NCBI GenBank assembly: GCA_907163375.1
Contig: CAJQUW010015410.1
Span: 1-64,000, forward strand
Direction: 5' to 3'
Length of the DNA: 64,000 nt
Source: Prostheceraeus crozeri
Lineage: Eukaryota; Platyhelminthes; Polycladida; Euryleptidae
The notes under the pieces are model-generated. The model was not told the origin of the DNA and made no database searches. It saw only the letters and a program-made list of their open reading frames with translations. The position numbers and the translations under genes were made by a program. Below are positions 1-10,807 of the stretch, one piece after another (position 1 is the first letter of the stretch; every line of letters starts with the position of its first letter).

Positions 1-1350
1 TTTCAATGCAGCATTTTTCTCCAATTCAAATATAAGGGGTATTCTTGTTATGACGATCCGTGGACTACTATTTAAGAAGGCCTAATGAATTGTTTTTATG
101 TAGTGTAACTGAAGTGCTACATTTCTTTTTCGGGTTACGTGGGTGTTCTGGACAAATTCGAGGTAAAGTAATAAAATGTACAATGGGAGGGAATTGCAGT
201 CCTTTACTTGCGATTGTTTCTGTTTAAATGTGCGAATTTGCTTTTATGAAACAATTGGTTAAAAATAAAAAGTTTGGATAGCTAAATTATTGTCAAAACA
301 CTTCGAGATATATAGACGATATATGCGTAATAAATTACAAGCATTTCATATACCTTAATTCCGAAAATTTACACAATGGAAGCTTCTTGCAGATAGAAAA
401 GGAGGTCAATGACAAAGCCGTTGTTTACCTCTATGTGAGATACAAACTATTGTAGTAGGACGGTCTTCGAACCTCAATATATCATAAAGTGGAAGATTTT
501 GATTTCCCTGTTGTTCTGTTGACATTTCCAGACGATGCATACCTTATCTAACATGGGAATTATTGTATTTGCCGGACCTGGTTTTTTACGTTATTGTCGG
601 CATCTGCTCACATCTTGAAGATCTAATTAAACGAATTAATATGACACTTTTTGTGATTGATGAGCAGCAGAGAGGATATTGTAAGTCTAAAAATGAAGGC
701 ATTGTACTGAGAAATCCTAACGGTCCATAACAATTTTCTAGTCAATGTTTGGATATTTCTCAGCCAGGCAGCTGACACTCGCAAGTGCGCATTTTAAACA
801 ATATAATTAACACTGTTTTTTAACATTTTTTTTATTGGTTTATACATTTCTGTATTTCACAGATAATATTTTAGTTTGTTTTGGTTGTATCCGTCTTTTG
901 CGGTTGTTTTGTTTTTGTTTTATCTATTTACTATCAGTATTACTTATTATTACACATATCTATTACTGTATTGATTTTAGAATGCCATGCCGCATATAAG
1001 TTTATGCGGTGGCCCCGCTCCGCCTGGGCCTTGAGCGTTCAGGTAGAGGGGACGAAACAGCAACCAGGCGGGTTACCTGTGACGACTGGCTTATTGTTTT
1101 ATTTGTTTAAGTTTTTTTTTTTTATTCGCTAACTACCCTAGTGTGAAATGAAATGGACTGTGTCGGTTACTGGTCTCCATGGGGTTGACATTGGTGATTA
1201 CTATAGTGGTCTATTTATATATAAGTTCTAATCAATCGAGCTGAAACCTTTGACCATGGAGAATCACTTGCTAATGCGGCCCTGGTACGATCTCGTACAC
1301 TTAAGGTGAAGTCCAGCCCGTATAGCGCTATGTTATGGACCCCCGGGTAG
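1..1350 (+). mobile_element. Penelope-like element copy A, 3' part (N-terminal-endonuclease/Naiad type)
   Basis: Partial first copy of the tandem retroelement array. Positions 1-790 match the C-terminal third of the reverse transcriptase in copy C (10080-10807), including the region after motif B and the YIDD motif. Positions 790-1350 match the 3' non-coding/pseudo-LTR part (10808-11356). Against copies B and C this copy carries very many 1-3 nt insertions and some deletions, and no long reading frame survives. The differences are mostly indels rather than substitutions, which looks more like poorly corrected long-read consensus than ordinary decay. It stops matching at GGACCCCCGGGTAGG, where the C-rich tract begins. 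Confidence 0.85.
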
Positions 1351-3396
1351 GGTACACAACCGTCCACTCCGGCCGCCGGAACGCTCCACCCGCTTCCGCT
1401 CCCTGCCCTCCGCCCACGTTCCGTTACCCCTCCCACCGCCCTAAGCTGCCACAAGTCCCCCCCCCAGCACGCGACCATATTCCGCCCCTCTCACCGGTCT
1501 CTGACCCCCCCGCCGGCTCTCAGGCCACGCGGCATCCTTCCCCGTCCGTCCCCCACGTCAATTCCCTCCTCCCGTCCGCCCCTGTGACCCTCCCCACCTC
1601 ACACCTTCCCACCCCGCCCACCCCTGCTCCGCCCCCTTCCTCTTTCCGGGCCGCTCCGCCCGGAACGCCCGCCCCCCACAGCCAACCTCACCCTATTTCC
1701 TGGCCTCAGTGCTCTCCTTCTCCCCGCTTCCTCCTCCCGTCTTTCCCCCCCCCGTGCCTCCCCTAATTATCCCCCTCCGCTCCTCCGCCCCGGGTCGCCT
1801 TCCCTCGGCCTTCTCATCCTGGCCTCCTTCCCGCCCCCTCCTTTCCGCACCTCCCGTTCCGGTCTCGCCGCCGGCACCCGGCTTTCGCCCGGCATTCTCC
1901 GTCCCCACCTGTCCCCCCTTGTCCTTCCATTGCCTCGACTCTCGTCTCCCATTTCCCGCTCCGTCCACGCCCCTTCCCCCGTCCCCCCCCATCTGCCTTG
2001 CCTCCGGCCCCACCCATTCGCCGCCCCACCCCTATTCGTTCCGCGTGCGACCTCTTTTCCTCTCCGTCCGCCGGCCGCGGTCTTCCCCGACTTCCGCTCC
2101 ACCGTCCCGGCAACCCCTTCATTTCCCCTTCTCCGCCGCACTCACCCATCATCCTCGCCCCCTCCCACCCGCCGCCTCCCATCTCCCCTCCACCTCCCCC
2201 GTCTGACGGGTTCAGTCCTGCCCCACCGTCCCTCCCCTATCCCTCCCCGCCCATGCCCCCCTCCGCCCCCCCTCCCCTCCCTACTCGCCGTCCCCTGATC
2301 TCCCGGTCCGAATTCCGGCCGCCCCCGTTTCGGCTCCTCCTCCCCATCCCTCCTCCCTCCTTCTCCCCCCGCGTCCGACCCCCCGGTCGCCGCCGTCCTC
2401 CCGTGCCCCGCCCGTCCACTCCGCGCCGGCCACTCCGCCCGCCTCCGCCCCCCGGCCTGACCCCCCCTCCACGGCCCTCCCTCAGTGCCTCCGACCCCCC
2501 TTCCCCCGCCCCTCCCCACCCCCCCCCCCCCCCCCCCCCCCCACATCCACCTCCCGGTTCCGCCGTCCTCCTCGCACCCCCTCCCCGACCTTCCTCCCCT
2601 CCCCTTTCCCGCCTTTCCTCCTCCCTCCCTTCGGCTCTTCCCCCTTCCGCTGTCCTCCCCCCTTCTAGCTCCTGCCCCAACGCCGCACGCTTCCGCCGGC
2701 ACTCCTGCCCCTCCCGCCCTGGCGTCCCCTCCTCCGCCGGCACCGTTCGCCCGCCTCCCTTCCGCCTCCTCTTGCTTTCCGCCGCCCCCGCCTCCGCATA
2801 CTCTTTCCCCACCGCCTTCCCTTTCCTGGCCCCGTTCTTCCTTCCCCCCCCCCGCACACTCCCCCCTCCGCGTCTAGCTCCGCCGTTTCTAGCCGCCCCC
2901 TATGATTCCTGCTCCGACCATCCACCTCCACCGTACGCCCATCCCACTTCCCTGCTCTTCTGCCACCTCCTGCGTCCTTTTCCCAGCGGCCCCCTCCGGC
3001 CTCCCACGCCGCTTTCCTTCCATTCGCCACCCCTTCCTTCAACCCCGCCGCCTGTTCCCCTCGTTCCGTCCGTCCGTCCCTTCGCTCCTTCCTCGCGGCA
3101 TAGCTCCTCTCCCCCTGTCCGTCCGCTGTTCATCTCTTACACTCCTTTCCCCTCTCCCGTTTACCTCAGGCACTTTTCTGTCCGACCACCTCCCGTTTCC
3201 GTCCTTCCCGTTTCCCCCCTGGCTCCCTTCTTTTCTCCGTCCCCTGGCGGACCATTCCTTCAGCCCCTCCCCCTTCCCCCCCCCACTCATTACCTTCCGC
3301 CCCTGCCATGCCGCCTGGTCCGGTCTTTCCGACCCTTCCCTCCTGGCCGCCCGCCTCCCTTAGCGCCCGTCAACTACCACTCCTTGCCCGCCGGCC
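1351..3396. repeat. 2-kb C-rich, pyrimidine-dominated low-complexity tract
   Basis: The + strand is dominated by C with much T and little G or A, including a run of about 22 C near 2520-2541. Because A is scarce, long open frames occur in several frames on both strands (for example 1998-3410 on +); their Pro/Ser/Arg or Gly/Arg/Glu composition merely mirrors base composition, so I do not call them genes. The tract begins right after CCCCGGGTAGG and ends at CCGGCACGC. These two sequences lie about 7 bp apart in the other element copies (7470-7490 and 11350-11370), so the tract interrupts the element at one exact spot. It may be a real expansion or an assembly artefact. Confidence 0.8.
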
Positions 3397-5014
3397 GGCA
3401 CGCAATCTGATTCGTCATGTCTTTGTGATAAAAGACCTTCATGCATTCATGCATTTGTCGAGGATCACAAGTCAGAGGACCATTAGGGGTAAGGTCCAGC
3501 CCGCTTCTAGAAGCGTGAGGTGAAAAATGGACTAGTCGGGGGTCCTCCACACCGATTCGTCTAGGTTTGGCTCTCAAATGTTAGTCCTAGGATAGTCAAA
3601 AAGTTGTGACGGCCTTGTAGCTTATCTGTTGCCGGTGGGGAAACGCACCAACCTTGTCCGTCTTAAGGACATACCCCCCTTAGTCTTGCATTAACTATAC
3701 GTTTATTAATAATTATGAACCATGTCAGGACATCGTTATGGGAATTGTCCCAGTTATTGCTAACTCACTCAGTATGGCTGCGATGTTGATGGTTATTGTA
3801 CCCGCTAACTGGACTTGGATGCGCAGGCGAACAGCACTCACATTCTTATAGAGGTTATTAATGACATCGGTTAGTTGTGTTAGGTCAAAGTACCAATTAG
3901 ATACGCAAGGATCTTCACTAAAGTCGCCAACTCTGCAAGGCTTCCTTGCTTAGTATGGGGTCCTGGATTTGAAATATGGATATAATGCTCAGCTAAAGTG
4001 TATGCTTAATGCGCAGGAGTGGCTCTAGCGCCCCTCACATGCCGTCTCAGTAGTGTTGATGTCTGTGGCAGCGCTCGATAGATGCTATGTCCGTCAATCT
4101 CCTTTTTGACTCTCTAATACACTTCGTAAAGGATGTTTTAGTAACCTCGGCAGACGGTTCGCCGTCTTTAAATTTCCTGAGTAGTTTCTCGTGCTAAGAG
4201 TCTGGCATGTATATATATTTGATCACATGTCAATCATGTGGGGTCCTGGATGTTGGACAGACAAACTACAGCCATTAAATAGCTAGCACTATAATGGGCA
4301 TCGGGCAGTCTGTTCAAAACGAATCATCTCAATACGTTATTTAAGTAATCATTTTCAACGCTCCTAATCACCAGTTGGGATGATGTAAGTATACACAATT
4401 ATTGACCTTTGTCGATGTTCGTATAAATCTGATACAGAACTTGCCTTCGCTCGATAGAGAGAGTAGAGAGGAGAGAGATATGATTTTCAATATAAGACAC
4501 GCTGAACACCTTGCATCCGCTTGGCTTTGATGACAGAGTGTTAGGCGGCAGGTTTGCGCCTCTCCAGAAACACTGCAAATTTCATCTTTCATTTTTTAAG
4601 CTTTCTATTAGCACGCATCGATAGAGACAGGAGCGCATGGCTTAGGAAGTCGGGTAGAAAGAAAATAATCCTCCATACTAATCTGCTTGTGAGCGATCAT
4701 TCTCAGGAGCTTTCAAGAGCGTTTTGACTGAAGAGCAACAGACGAATAAGCACATTCATCTATAATCAGCATTGAAATCGATTAGTGAATCGCATGCTTG
4801 AGAAATTAATGTTACTTCTAGGCTTCCTGCGATCGCATAGTCGAATGACCTATCTTATGCCGTTTTAGCCACAACATATGTAGTTCTTAGTAAACTTATA
4901 TAGAAACAAGAGGGGATAGTCTCTACCGCGAATACAAAAAACCGCATATAGTGAAATTGCCATTTCAAGTCTCATTTAGTTCGCACAAACTTCATTTTTA
5001 CTCTTCTGTATTTA

Positions 5015-6952
5015 ATGATAAAAGTGTCTGTGCAATTAGTTCCAGAAAAAAGCGAAACATCGAATAATCTCCACAAACCACCTCCCAAAGTGTACCATAC
5101 AGCTTATAACCCCATTTGTTTCGAAGGATTCTTCAATTATAATAAGTTTCTTAATAGCCTGACACAATTCAGGAAGTTGTTGGCATTTTACAGAGCGATT
5201 GCATGCTGTGACCTCGATGACCAGCTTTTGTTTATGAGCCTTATGGGCATGTGTTTTTCACCGGTAATTTAGATATAATAAATGATTCCCAGGCTCTCAG
5301 AGCCTATATTCAGCCGGTATGGCACTAAACACAGATTGTCTAGGTCAATATACATCGTGAAATCCATTACCAAAAACGAGAGATCAGCGATTCCATAGAT
5401 AATCAGATAATATCTCGTGTGTCCAGTCGCCTTCACTTAAAAGTTGATGACTTCTCTATTTGGAAAAACAGGGTCATGATGTTAGTAAAGCACCGCATCT
5501 TTCGTTGTAAGAAGTTGGGTGGGAAAGATAATGGCAGCAACGTTTGTGTTGATATGGAGTTGCAAGATCTCCATATAAACTTGATAGTCGTTCCTGTCGA
5601 TAAAGCATCCAACAACTTTAGTTTCATATGTAAAAAGTTCTATCTCAAAATCCTGATGGACGAGCTTGGTTTTGACATAGATTCTTCCACTGCAGTAGGC
5701 AATGCAACTTATAAACCTGAGCTTATTTCTGATAAGAAGTCCTTACTAAACACGTTAAAGATATGAAATCAAACTTTAATATTAATGTTAGTGACAAGGA
5801 CCTAAACTACCAAAACTTTTCTGGATTCCAAAATTGCATAAAAATCCTTATAATTAGATCATTGCCGGAGCCAGAAATTGTACAATTAAAAAAAAAAGTG
5901 ATCGGTGAATATCAACAAAGGTCTGAAAGTGATAAGAGAAAATTTCCATAGATACTGTGAGTCACTCAGGAGTAATACTGGTTATTCTTATTTTTGGAGT
6001 GTAGCCTCGACTCAGATTTTTTGAGGAATATTTCTAACGGTGAACGTCCACTCTATGCAAGATCTTCTTTTGACTTCTCTACTCTTTATACAAACTTAAT
6101 CAAGGTGCTATCAAGAATAATTATTTTTTCCATCCTTGATCTCACATTCAATTCCACTAATCGTAGATACTTGTGTGTAAGGATATGAGAAGTCTTTTTC
6201 TCCAAAATCAAAATATAAGGGGTATTCTTGTTATGACGTGGACTCTTTTAAGAAGGCTATTGATTTTATAGTGTCTGAAGTCTAACAATTCTTTTTCCGG
6301 TTACGTGTTCTGCAAATTCGAGGAGTACCAATGGAGGGAATTGCAGTCCTTTACTTGCCGACTTGTTTCTGTTAAATTGCGAATTTGCTTTTATGAAACA
6401 ATTGGTTAAAAATAAAAAGTTTGGACTAGCTAAATTATTGTCAAACACTTCGAGATATATAGACGATATATGCGTAATAAATTACAAGCATTTCAATACC
6501 TTAATTCCGAAAATTTACCCAATGGAGCTTCTTGCAGATAGAAACGGAGTCAATGACAAAGCAGTTGTTTACCTCGATGTGAGACTCCAATCTAGTAGTG
6601 ACGGTCTTCGAACCTCAATATATCATAAAGTGGAAGATTTTGATTTCCCTGTTGTTCTGTTGACATTTTCCAGACAGTGCAATACCTTATAACATGGGAA
6701 TTAATGTATTTGCCGGGCCAGGTTTTACGTTATTGTCGCATCTGCTCACATCTTGAAGATCTAATTAAACGAATTAATATGACACTTTTTGTGATGAGCA
6801 GCAGAGGATATTGTAAGTCTAAAATGAAGGCATGTACTGAGAAAATCCTAACCGGTCATAACAATTTTCTAGTCAAGTTTGGGATATTTCTCAGCCAGGC
6901 AGCTGACATCGCAGTGCGCATTTTAAAAAATATAATTAACACTGTTTTCTAA
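5015..6952 (+). pseudogene. Reverse transcriptase region of copy B, frame interrupted
   Basis: Fragments of the copy C linker and RT are found in alternating frames: the linker region near 5015-5272, the N-terminal RT part at 5419-5766, a middle part at 5994-6188, and the YIDD-containing part at 6363-6692, followed by the C-terminal end to 6952. Fragment identity to copy C is near complete, so the breaks are recent or are sequencing errors. As written, no continuous RT is encoded. Known family role: target-primed reverse transcription; PLE RTs are sisters of telomerase RT. Confidence 0.8.
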
Positions 6953-7836
6953 ACATTTTTTTTTTATTGGTTATACCATTTCAGTATTTCACACATATAT
7001 TTTAGTTTGTTTTGGATGTATCCGTCTTTTGCGGTTGTTTTGTTTTTGTTTTTACTATTACTATCAGTATTACTTATTATTACACATATCATTACTGTAT
7101 TGATTTTAGAATGCCAGCCGCATATAAGTTTATGCGGGGCCCCGCCCGCCTGGGCTTGAGCGTTCAGGTAGAGGGGCCGAAACGCAACCAGGCGGGTACC
7201 TGCTGACGACTGGCTATTGTTTTATTTGTTTTAACGGTTGGTCCTTTTTTTTTTTATCGCTAACTACCCTAGTGTGATGAATGGACTGTGTCGGTTACTG
7301 GTCTCCATGGGGTTGACATGGTGATTACTAAGTGTCCTATTTATATATAAGTTCCTAATCAATCGAGCCTGAAACTTTGACCAAGGAGATCACTTGTTAA
7401 GCGGCCTTGTACGATCTCGTACACTTAAGGGTGAAGTCCAGCCCGTATAGCGCTATGTTATGGACCCCCGGGTAGGTCCGCCCGGCACGCAATCAGATCC
7501 GTCAAGTCTTTTGTGCTTAAAGACCTTCATGCATTCATGCATTTGTCGAGGATCACAAGTCAGAGGACCATTAGGGGTAAGGTCCAGCCCCGCTTTAGAA
7601 GCGCTGAGTGAAAAATGGACTAGTGGGAAGGTCCTCCACACCGATCTCGTCAAGTTTGGCTCTAAAATGTAGTCCTAGGATAGTCAAAAGTTTGACGCGC
7701 CTTGAACGTTTAATGTCTGCCGGTGGGAACGCACCACCTGTCCTCTTAAGGACAAACCTTAAGTCTTATTAACTATAAGTTTATTAAAATTATGAAACAT
7801 GTAGACATCGTTATGGGAATGTCCCAGCTTCAATTG
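6953..7836 (+). repeat. Pseudo-LTR-like repeat, internal copy (B/C junction)
   Basis: Non-coding stretch that follows the RT stop in copy B and runs into the leader of copy C. It is almost identical to 10808-11713 downstream of copy C and recognisable, with indel noise, at 790-1350 plus 3397-3760. Such head-to-tail overlap creating pseudo-LTRs is a known trait of Penelope-like elements. It holds the ~102-nt structured domain (7113-7214) and several hairpins described separately. No reading frame of interest lies in it. Confidence 0.8.
7113..7214 (+). ncRNA. Candidate structured RNA domain, second copy
   Basis: Same 102-nt domain as at 10996-11097, with all the complementary segments unchanged, lying at the B/C junction about 160 nt downstream of the RT end. 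The copy at about 993-1091 keeps the pairs recognisable despite scattered insertions. Confidence 0.5.
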
Positions 7837-8007
7837 CTAACACAGTAAGTCTGCAGATGCTGGTGGTTTATGACCCCGCTACTGGACCTCTGCTGCAGGC
7901 GAAAGCCTCACATTCTTATAGCGGTTTATTAATGACATCGGTAGTTGTGTAAGGTCTAAGTCCCAATTAGATAGCAAGGATCTAAAGTCCAACCTCTGAA
8001 AGGATTC

Positions 8008-8208
8008 TTGCTTAGTATGGGGTCCTGGCATTTGAAATATGATATAATGCAAGCTAAAGTGTATGACGTTAATGCGAAGGAGTGGATAGCGCCCTCCACA
8101 TGCGTCAGTAGTGTTGATGTCTGTGGCAGCAAAAGATGCCTATGTTGTAAATCTCTTGACACTAATACTACTTTTAAGAGTTTTAGTACCGCAGACGGTT
8201 CGTTTTAA
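8008..8208 (+). CDS. N-terminal Cys-rich segment of the element protein
   Basis: Open segment of 66 codons just upstream of the endonuclease. Its C-terminal half carries CGSKRCLCC followed by a Thr/Phe/Ser-rich stretch, the usual lead-in to GIY-YIG domains in this kind of retroelement, where Cys pairs precede the nuclease core. It runs in a different frame from the endonuclease ORF and ends about 40 bp before it, so one small interruption separates them. The Met at 8008 is only the first in frame; the true start is not determinable. Confidence 0.5.
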   Translation: MLSMGSWHLKYDIMQAKVYDVNAKEWIAPSTCVSSVDVCGSKRCLCCKSLDTNTTFKSFSTADGSF

Positions 8209-8251
8209 ATTATCCTAGTAGTTTCTCGTGTAAGAGTAGGCATGTAAATAT

Positions 8252-8950
8252 TTGATCACATGTCAATCATGTGGGGTCCAGTATGTTGGACAGACAAAAC
8301 AGCCATTACATTGTAGACTTAATGGGCATCGGCAGTCTGTTCAAAAGAATCATCTCAATACGTATTTAAGTAATCATTTTAATAGCTCTAATCACAGTTG
8401 GGATGATGTAAGTATACAAATTATTGACTTTGTCGATGTTCGTAATAAATCTGATACAGAAATTGCCTTCGAGCTTAACAGTAAGGAAGATTTTCATATA
8501 AGAACGCTGAACACCTTGCATCCTTTGGGTTTGAATGACAGAGTGTTAGGCGGAGGTTGCGCCTCTCAGAACACTGCAAATTCATTTTCATTTTTTAGTT
8601 CTCCTATTAGCAGACGTAAGAGAAGCCATGGCCTTAGGAAGTCGGGTAGAAAGAAATATCCTCCATCTAATAGTTGTGAGGATATTCTCAAGGAGCTTCA
8701 AGAGTTGATGCAGAGCAACAAAATAAGACATTTCTATAATTGCTTGAAATCGATTAGTGATAGCATGCTTAAAATTATGTATTCTAGGCTTCTTGATCAG
8801 TCGAATGACCTATCTTTCGTTTTGACAACATATGTTCATAGTAAATTATATAGAAACAAGAGGGATAGCTCTACCGAAGACAAAACGCATATAGTGATTC
8901 CTTTCAAGTCTCATTTAGTTGACAAAACTTCATTTACCTTCTGTATTTAA
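8252..8950 (+). CDS. GIY-YIG endonuclease domain (N-terminal, permuted PLE)
   Basis: The frame has 232 codons. Residues 3-15 read TCQSCGVQYVGQT: a CxxC pair and the YVG half of the GIY-YIG signature. Downstream are an Arg in HCRLNGH (residues 20-26), histidines at 42 and 48 consistent with the CCHH arrangement of PLE endonucleases, and a catalytic-type Glu in KEDFHIRTLNTLHPLGLND (residues 78-96). The listed start is a TTG and not a real initiator; the domain continues upstream across a short break. Residues 110-230 (basic, then helical) lead to the linker. Known role: DNA nicking to prime reverse transcription. This half is far better preserved here than in copy B (4200-4950). Confidence 0.8.
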   Translation: MITCQSCGVQYVGQTKQPLHCRLNGHRQSVQKNHLNTYLSNHFNSSNHSWDDVSIQIIDFVDVRNKSDTEIAFELNSKEDFHIRTLNTLHPLGLNDRVLGGGCASQNTANSFSFFSSPISRRKRSHGLRKSGRKKYPPSNSCEDILKELQELMQSNKIRHFYNCLKSISDSMLKIMYSRLLDQSNDLSFVLTTYVHSKLYRNKRDSSTEDKTHIVIPFKSHLVDKTSFTFCI

Positions 8951-9368
8951 TGATAAAAGTGTCTGTGCTTTAGTTCCAGAAAAAGCGAAACATCTATATC
9001 CTCCCAAAGTGTACCATAAGCTTAATAACCCTATTTGTTTGAAATTCTTCAATTATAATAAGTTTCTTAATAGCCTGACAATTCAGGAAGTTGTTGGCAT
9101 TTTACAGAGCGATTGCAGCTGTGACTCGATGACCAGTTTTGTTTATGAGCCTTATGGGCATGTTTTTACCGGTAATTTAGATATAATAAATGATCCAGGT
9201 CTCAGAGCTATATTCGCGTATGGCACTAAACACAGATTGTCTAGGTCAATATCATGGAAATCCATTCAAAAAGAGATCAGCGATTCCATAGATAATCATA
9301 TATCTCGTGTGTCCAGTCGCCTTCACTTAAAAGTTGATGACTTCTCTATTTGGAAAAACAGGTCATGA
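8919..9368 (+). CDS. PLE linker domain with CxC motif
   Basis: A 149-codon frame that overlaps the end of the endonuclease frame and the start of the RT frame. Residues 65-69 read DCSCD (nt 9111-9125), matching the CxC motif reported for the short domain joining N-terminal GIY-YIG and RT in permuted Penelope-like elements. The segment before it (PPKVYHKLNNP, residues 28-38) and after it (TSFVYEPYGHVFTGNL) looks like folded protein. The same segment is present in noisy form at 5015-5470 in copy B. The frame differs from its neighbours by single-base shifts, so it is part of one broken polyprotein and not a separate gene. Confidence 0.7.
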   Translation: MTKLHLPSVFNDKSVCALVPEKAKHLYPPKVYHKLNNPICLKFFNYNKFLNSLTIQEVVGILQSDCSCDSMTSFVYEPYGHVFTGNLDIINDPGLRAIFAYGTKHRLSRSISWKSIQKEISDSIDNHISRVSSRLHLKVDDFSIWKNRS

Positions 9369-10807
9369 TGTTAGTAAAGCACCGCATCTTTCGTTGTAAG
9401 AAGTTGGGTGGGAAAGATAATGGCAGCAACGTTTGTGTTGATATGGAGTTGCAAGATCTCCATAAAAACTTGATAGTCGTTCCTGTCGATAAAGCATCCA
9501 ACAACTTTAGTTTCATATGTAAAAAGTTCTATCTCAAAATCCTGATGGACGAGCTTGGTTTTGACATAGATTCTTCCACTGCAGTAGGCAATGCAACTTA
9601 TAAACCTGAGCTTATTTCTGATAAGGAAGTCCTTACTAAACACGTTAAAGATATGAAATCAAACTTTAATATTAATGTTAGTGACAAGGACCTTAAACTA
9701 CCAAAACTTTTCTGGATTCCAAAATTGCATAAAAATCCTTATAAGTTTAGATTCATTGCCGGAGCCAGAAATTGTACAATTAAAAAGTTATCGGTGAATA
9801 TCAACAAAGGTCTGAAAGTGATAAGAGAAAATTTCCATAGATACTGTGAGTCAATCAGGAGTAATACTGGTTATTCTTATTTTTGGAGTGTAGCCTCGAC
9901 TCAAGATTTTTTGAGGAATATTTCTAACGTGAACGTCCACTCTATGCAAGTTTTTGACTTCTCTACTCTTTATACAAACTTAGATCAAGGTGCTATCAAG
10001 AATAATATTTTTTCCATCCTTGATCTCACATTCAATTCCACTAATCGTAGATACTTGTGTGTAGGATATGAGAAGTCGTTTTTCTCCAAAATCAAATATA
10101 AGGGGTATTCTTGTTATGACGTGGACTCTTTTAAGAAGGCTATTGATTTTATAGTGTCTGAAGTCTACATTTCTTTTTCCGGTTACGTGTTCAGACAAAT
10201 TCGAGGAGTACCAATGGGAGGGAATTGCAGTCCTTTACTTGCCGACTTGTTTCTGTTAAATTGCGAATTTGCTTTTATGAAACAATTGGTTAAAAATAAA
10301 AAGTTTGGACTAGCTAAATTATTGTCAAACACTTCGAGATATATAGACGATATATGCGTAATAAATTACAAGCATTTCAATACCTTAATTCCGAAAATTT
10401 ACCCAATGGAGCTTCTTGCAGATAGAAACGGAGTCAATGACAAAGCAGTTGTTTACCTCGATGTGAGACTCCAATCTAGTAGTGACGGTCTTCGAACCTC
10501 AATATATCATAAAGTGGAAGATTTTGATTTCCCTGTTGTTCTGTTGACATTTCCAGACAGTGCAATACCTTATAACATGGGAATTAATGTATTTGCCGGC
10601 CAGGTTTTACGTTATTGTCGCATCTGCTCACATCTTGAAGATCTAATTAAACGAATTAATATGACACTTTTTGTGATGAGCAGCAGAGGATATTGTAAGT
10701 CTAAAATGAAGGCATGTACTGAGAAAATCCTAACCGGTCATAACAATTTTCTAGTCAAGTTTGGATATTTCTCAGCCAGGCAGCTGACATCGCAGTGCGC
10801 ATTTTAA
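9350..10807 (+). CDS. Penelope-like reverse transcriptase
   Basis: The frame has 485 codons with RT motifs in order: FWIPKLHKNPYKFRFI (residues 121-136), motif A FSTLYTNLD (204-212), motif B RGVPMGGNCSPLLADL (285-300), motif C SRYIDDICVIN (329-339), then VYLDVRLQ (368-375) and a C-terminal helical end SRGYCKSKM to KFGYFSAR. The YIDD box and GVPMGGNCSP signature place it with Penelope-like RTs rather than LINE or LTR enzymes. The first codons overlap the linker frame, so the Met at 9350 is not the natural start. The stop TAA at 10805-10807 is followed directly by the pseudo-LTR. An intact RT core suggests recent activity of this family. Confidence 0.88.
   Translation: MEKQVMMLVKHRIFRCKKLGGKDNGSNVCVDMELQDLHKNLIVVPVDKASNNFSFICKKFYLKILMDELGFDIDSSTAVGNATYKPELISDKEVLTKHVKDMKSNFNINVSDKDLKLPKLFWIPKLHKNPYKFRFIAGARNCTIKKLSVNINKGLKVIRENFHRYCESIRSNTGYSYFWSVASTQDFLRNISNVNVHSMQVFDFSTLYTNLDQGAIKNNIFSILDLTFNSTNRRYLCVGYEKSFFSKIKYKGYSCYDVDSFKKAIDFIVSEVYISFSGYVFRQIRGVPMGGNCSPLLADLFLLNCEFAFMKQLVKNKKFGLAKLLSNTSRYIDDICVINYKHFNTLIPKIYPMELLADRNGVNDKAVVYLDVRLQSSSDGLRTSIYHKVEDFDFPVVLLTFPDSAIPYNMGINVFAGQVLRYCRICSHLEDLIKRINMTLFVMSSRGYCKSKMKACTEKILTGHNNFLVKFGYFSARQLTSQCAF

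Larger units (their letters stand above)
3397..7483 (+). mobile_element. Penelope-like element copy B
   Basis: Second copy in the head-to-tail array. It aligns end to end with copy C (7484-11363) but spans 4087 bp instead of 3880 bp, a net gain of about 207 nt spread over many small insertions. The 5' half (3397-5400: leader and endonuclease region) is heavily indel-ridden. The RT half from about 5400 is nearly identical to copy C with only occasional single-base indels. The shift from noisy to clean along the copy matches a gradient of consensus quality across the first 7 kb of the window. Confidence 0.9.

Noticed and set aside
1335-3410. Long open frames (up to 470 codons) in the C-rich tract on both strands
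   Set aside because: They occur in several frames at once and their composition only reflects scarcity of A and T-rich stops; no motif, start context or splice structure supports a protein.
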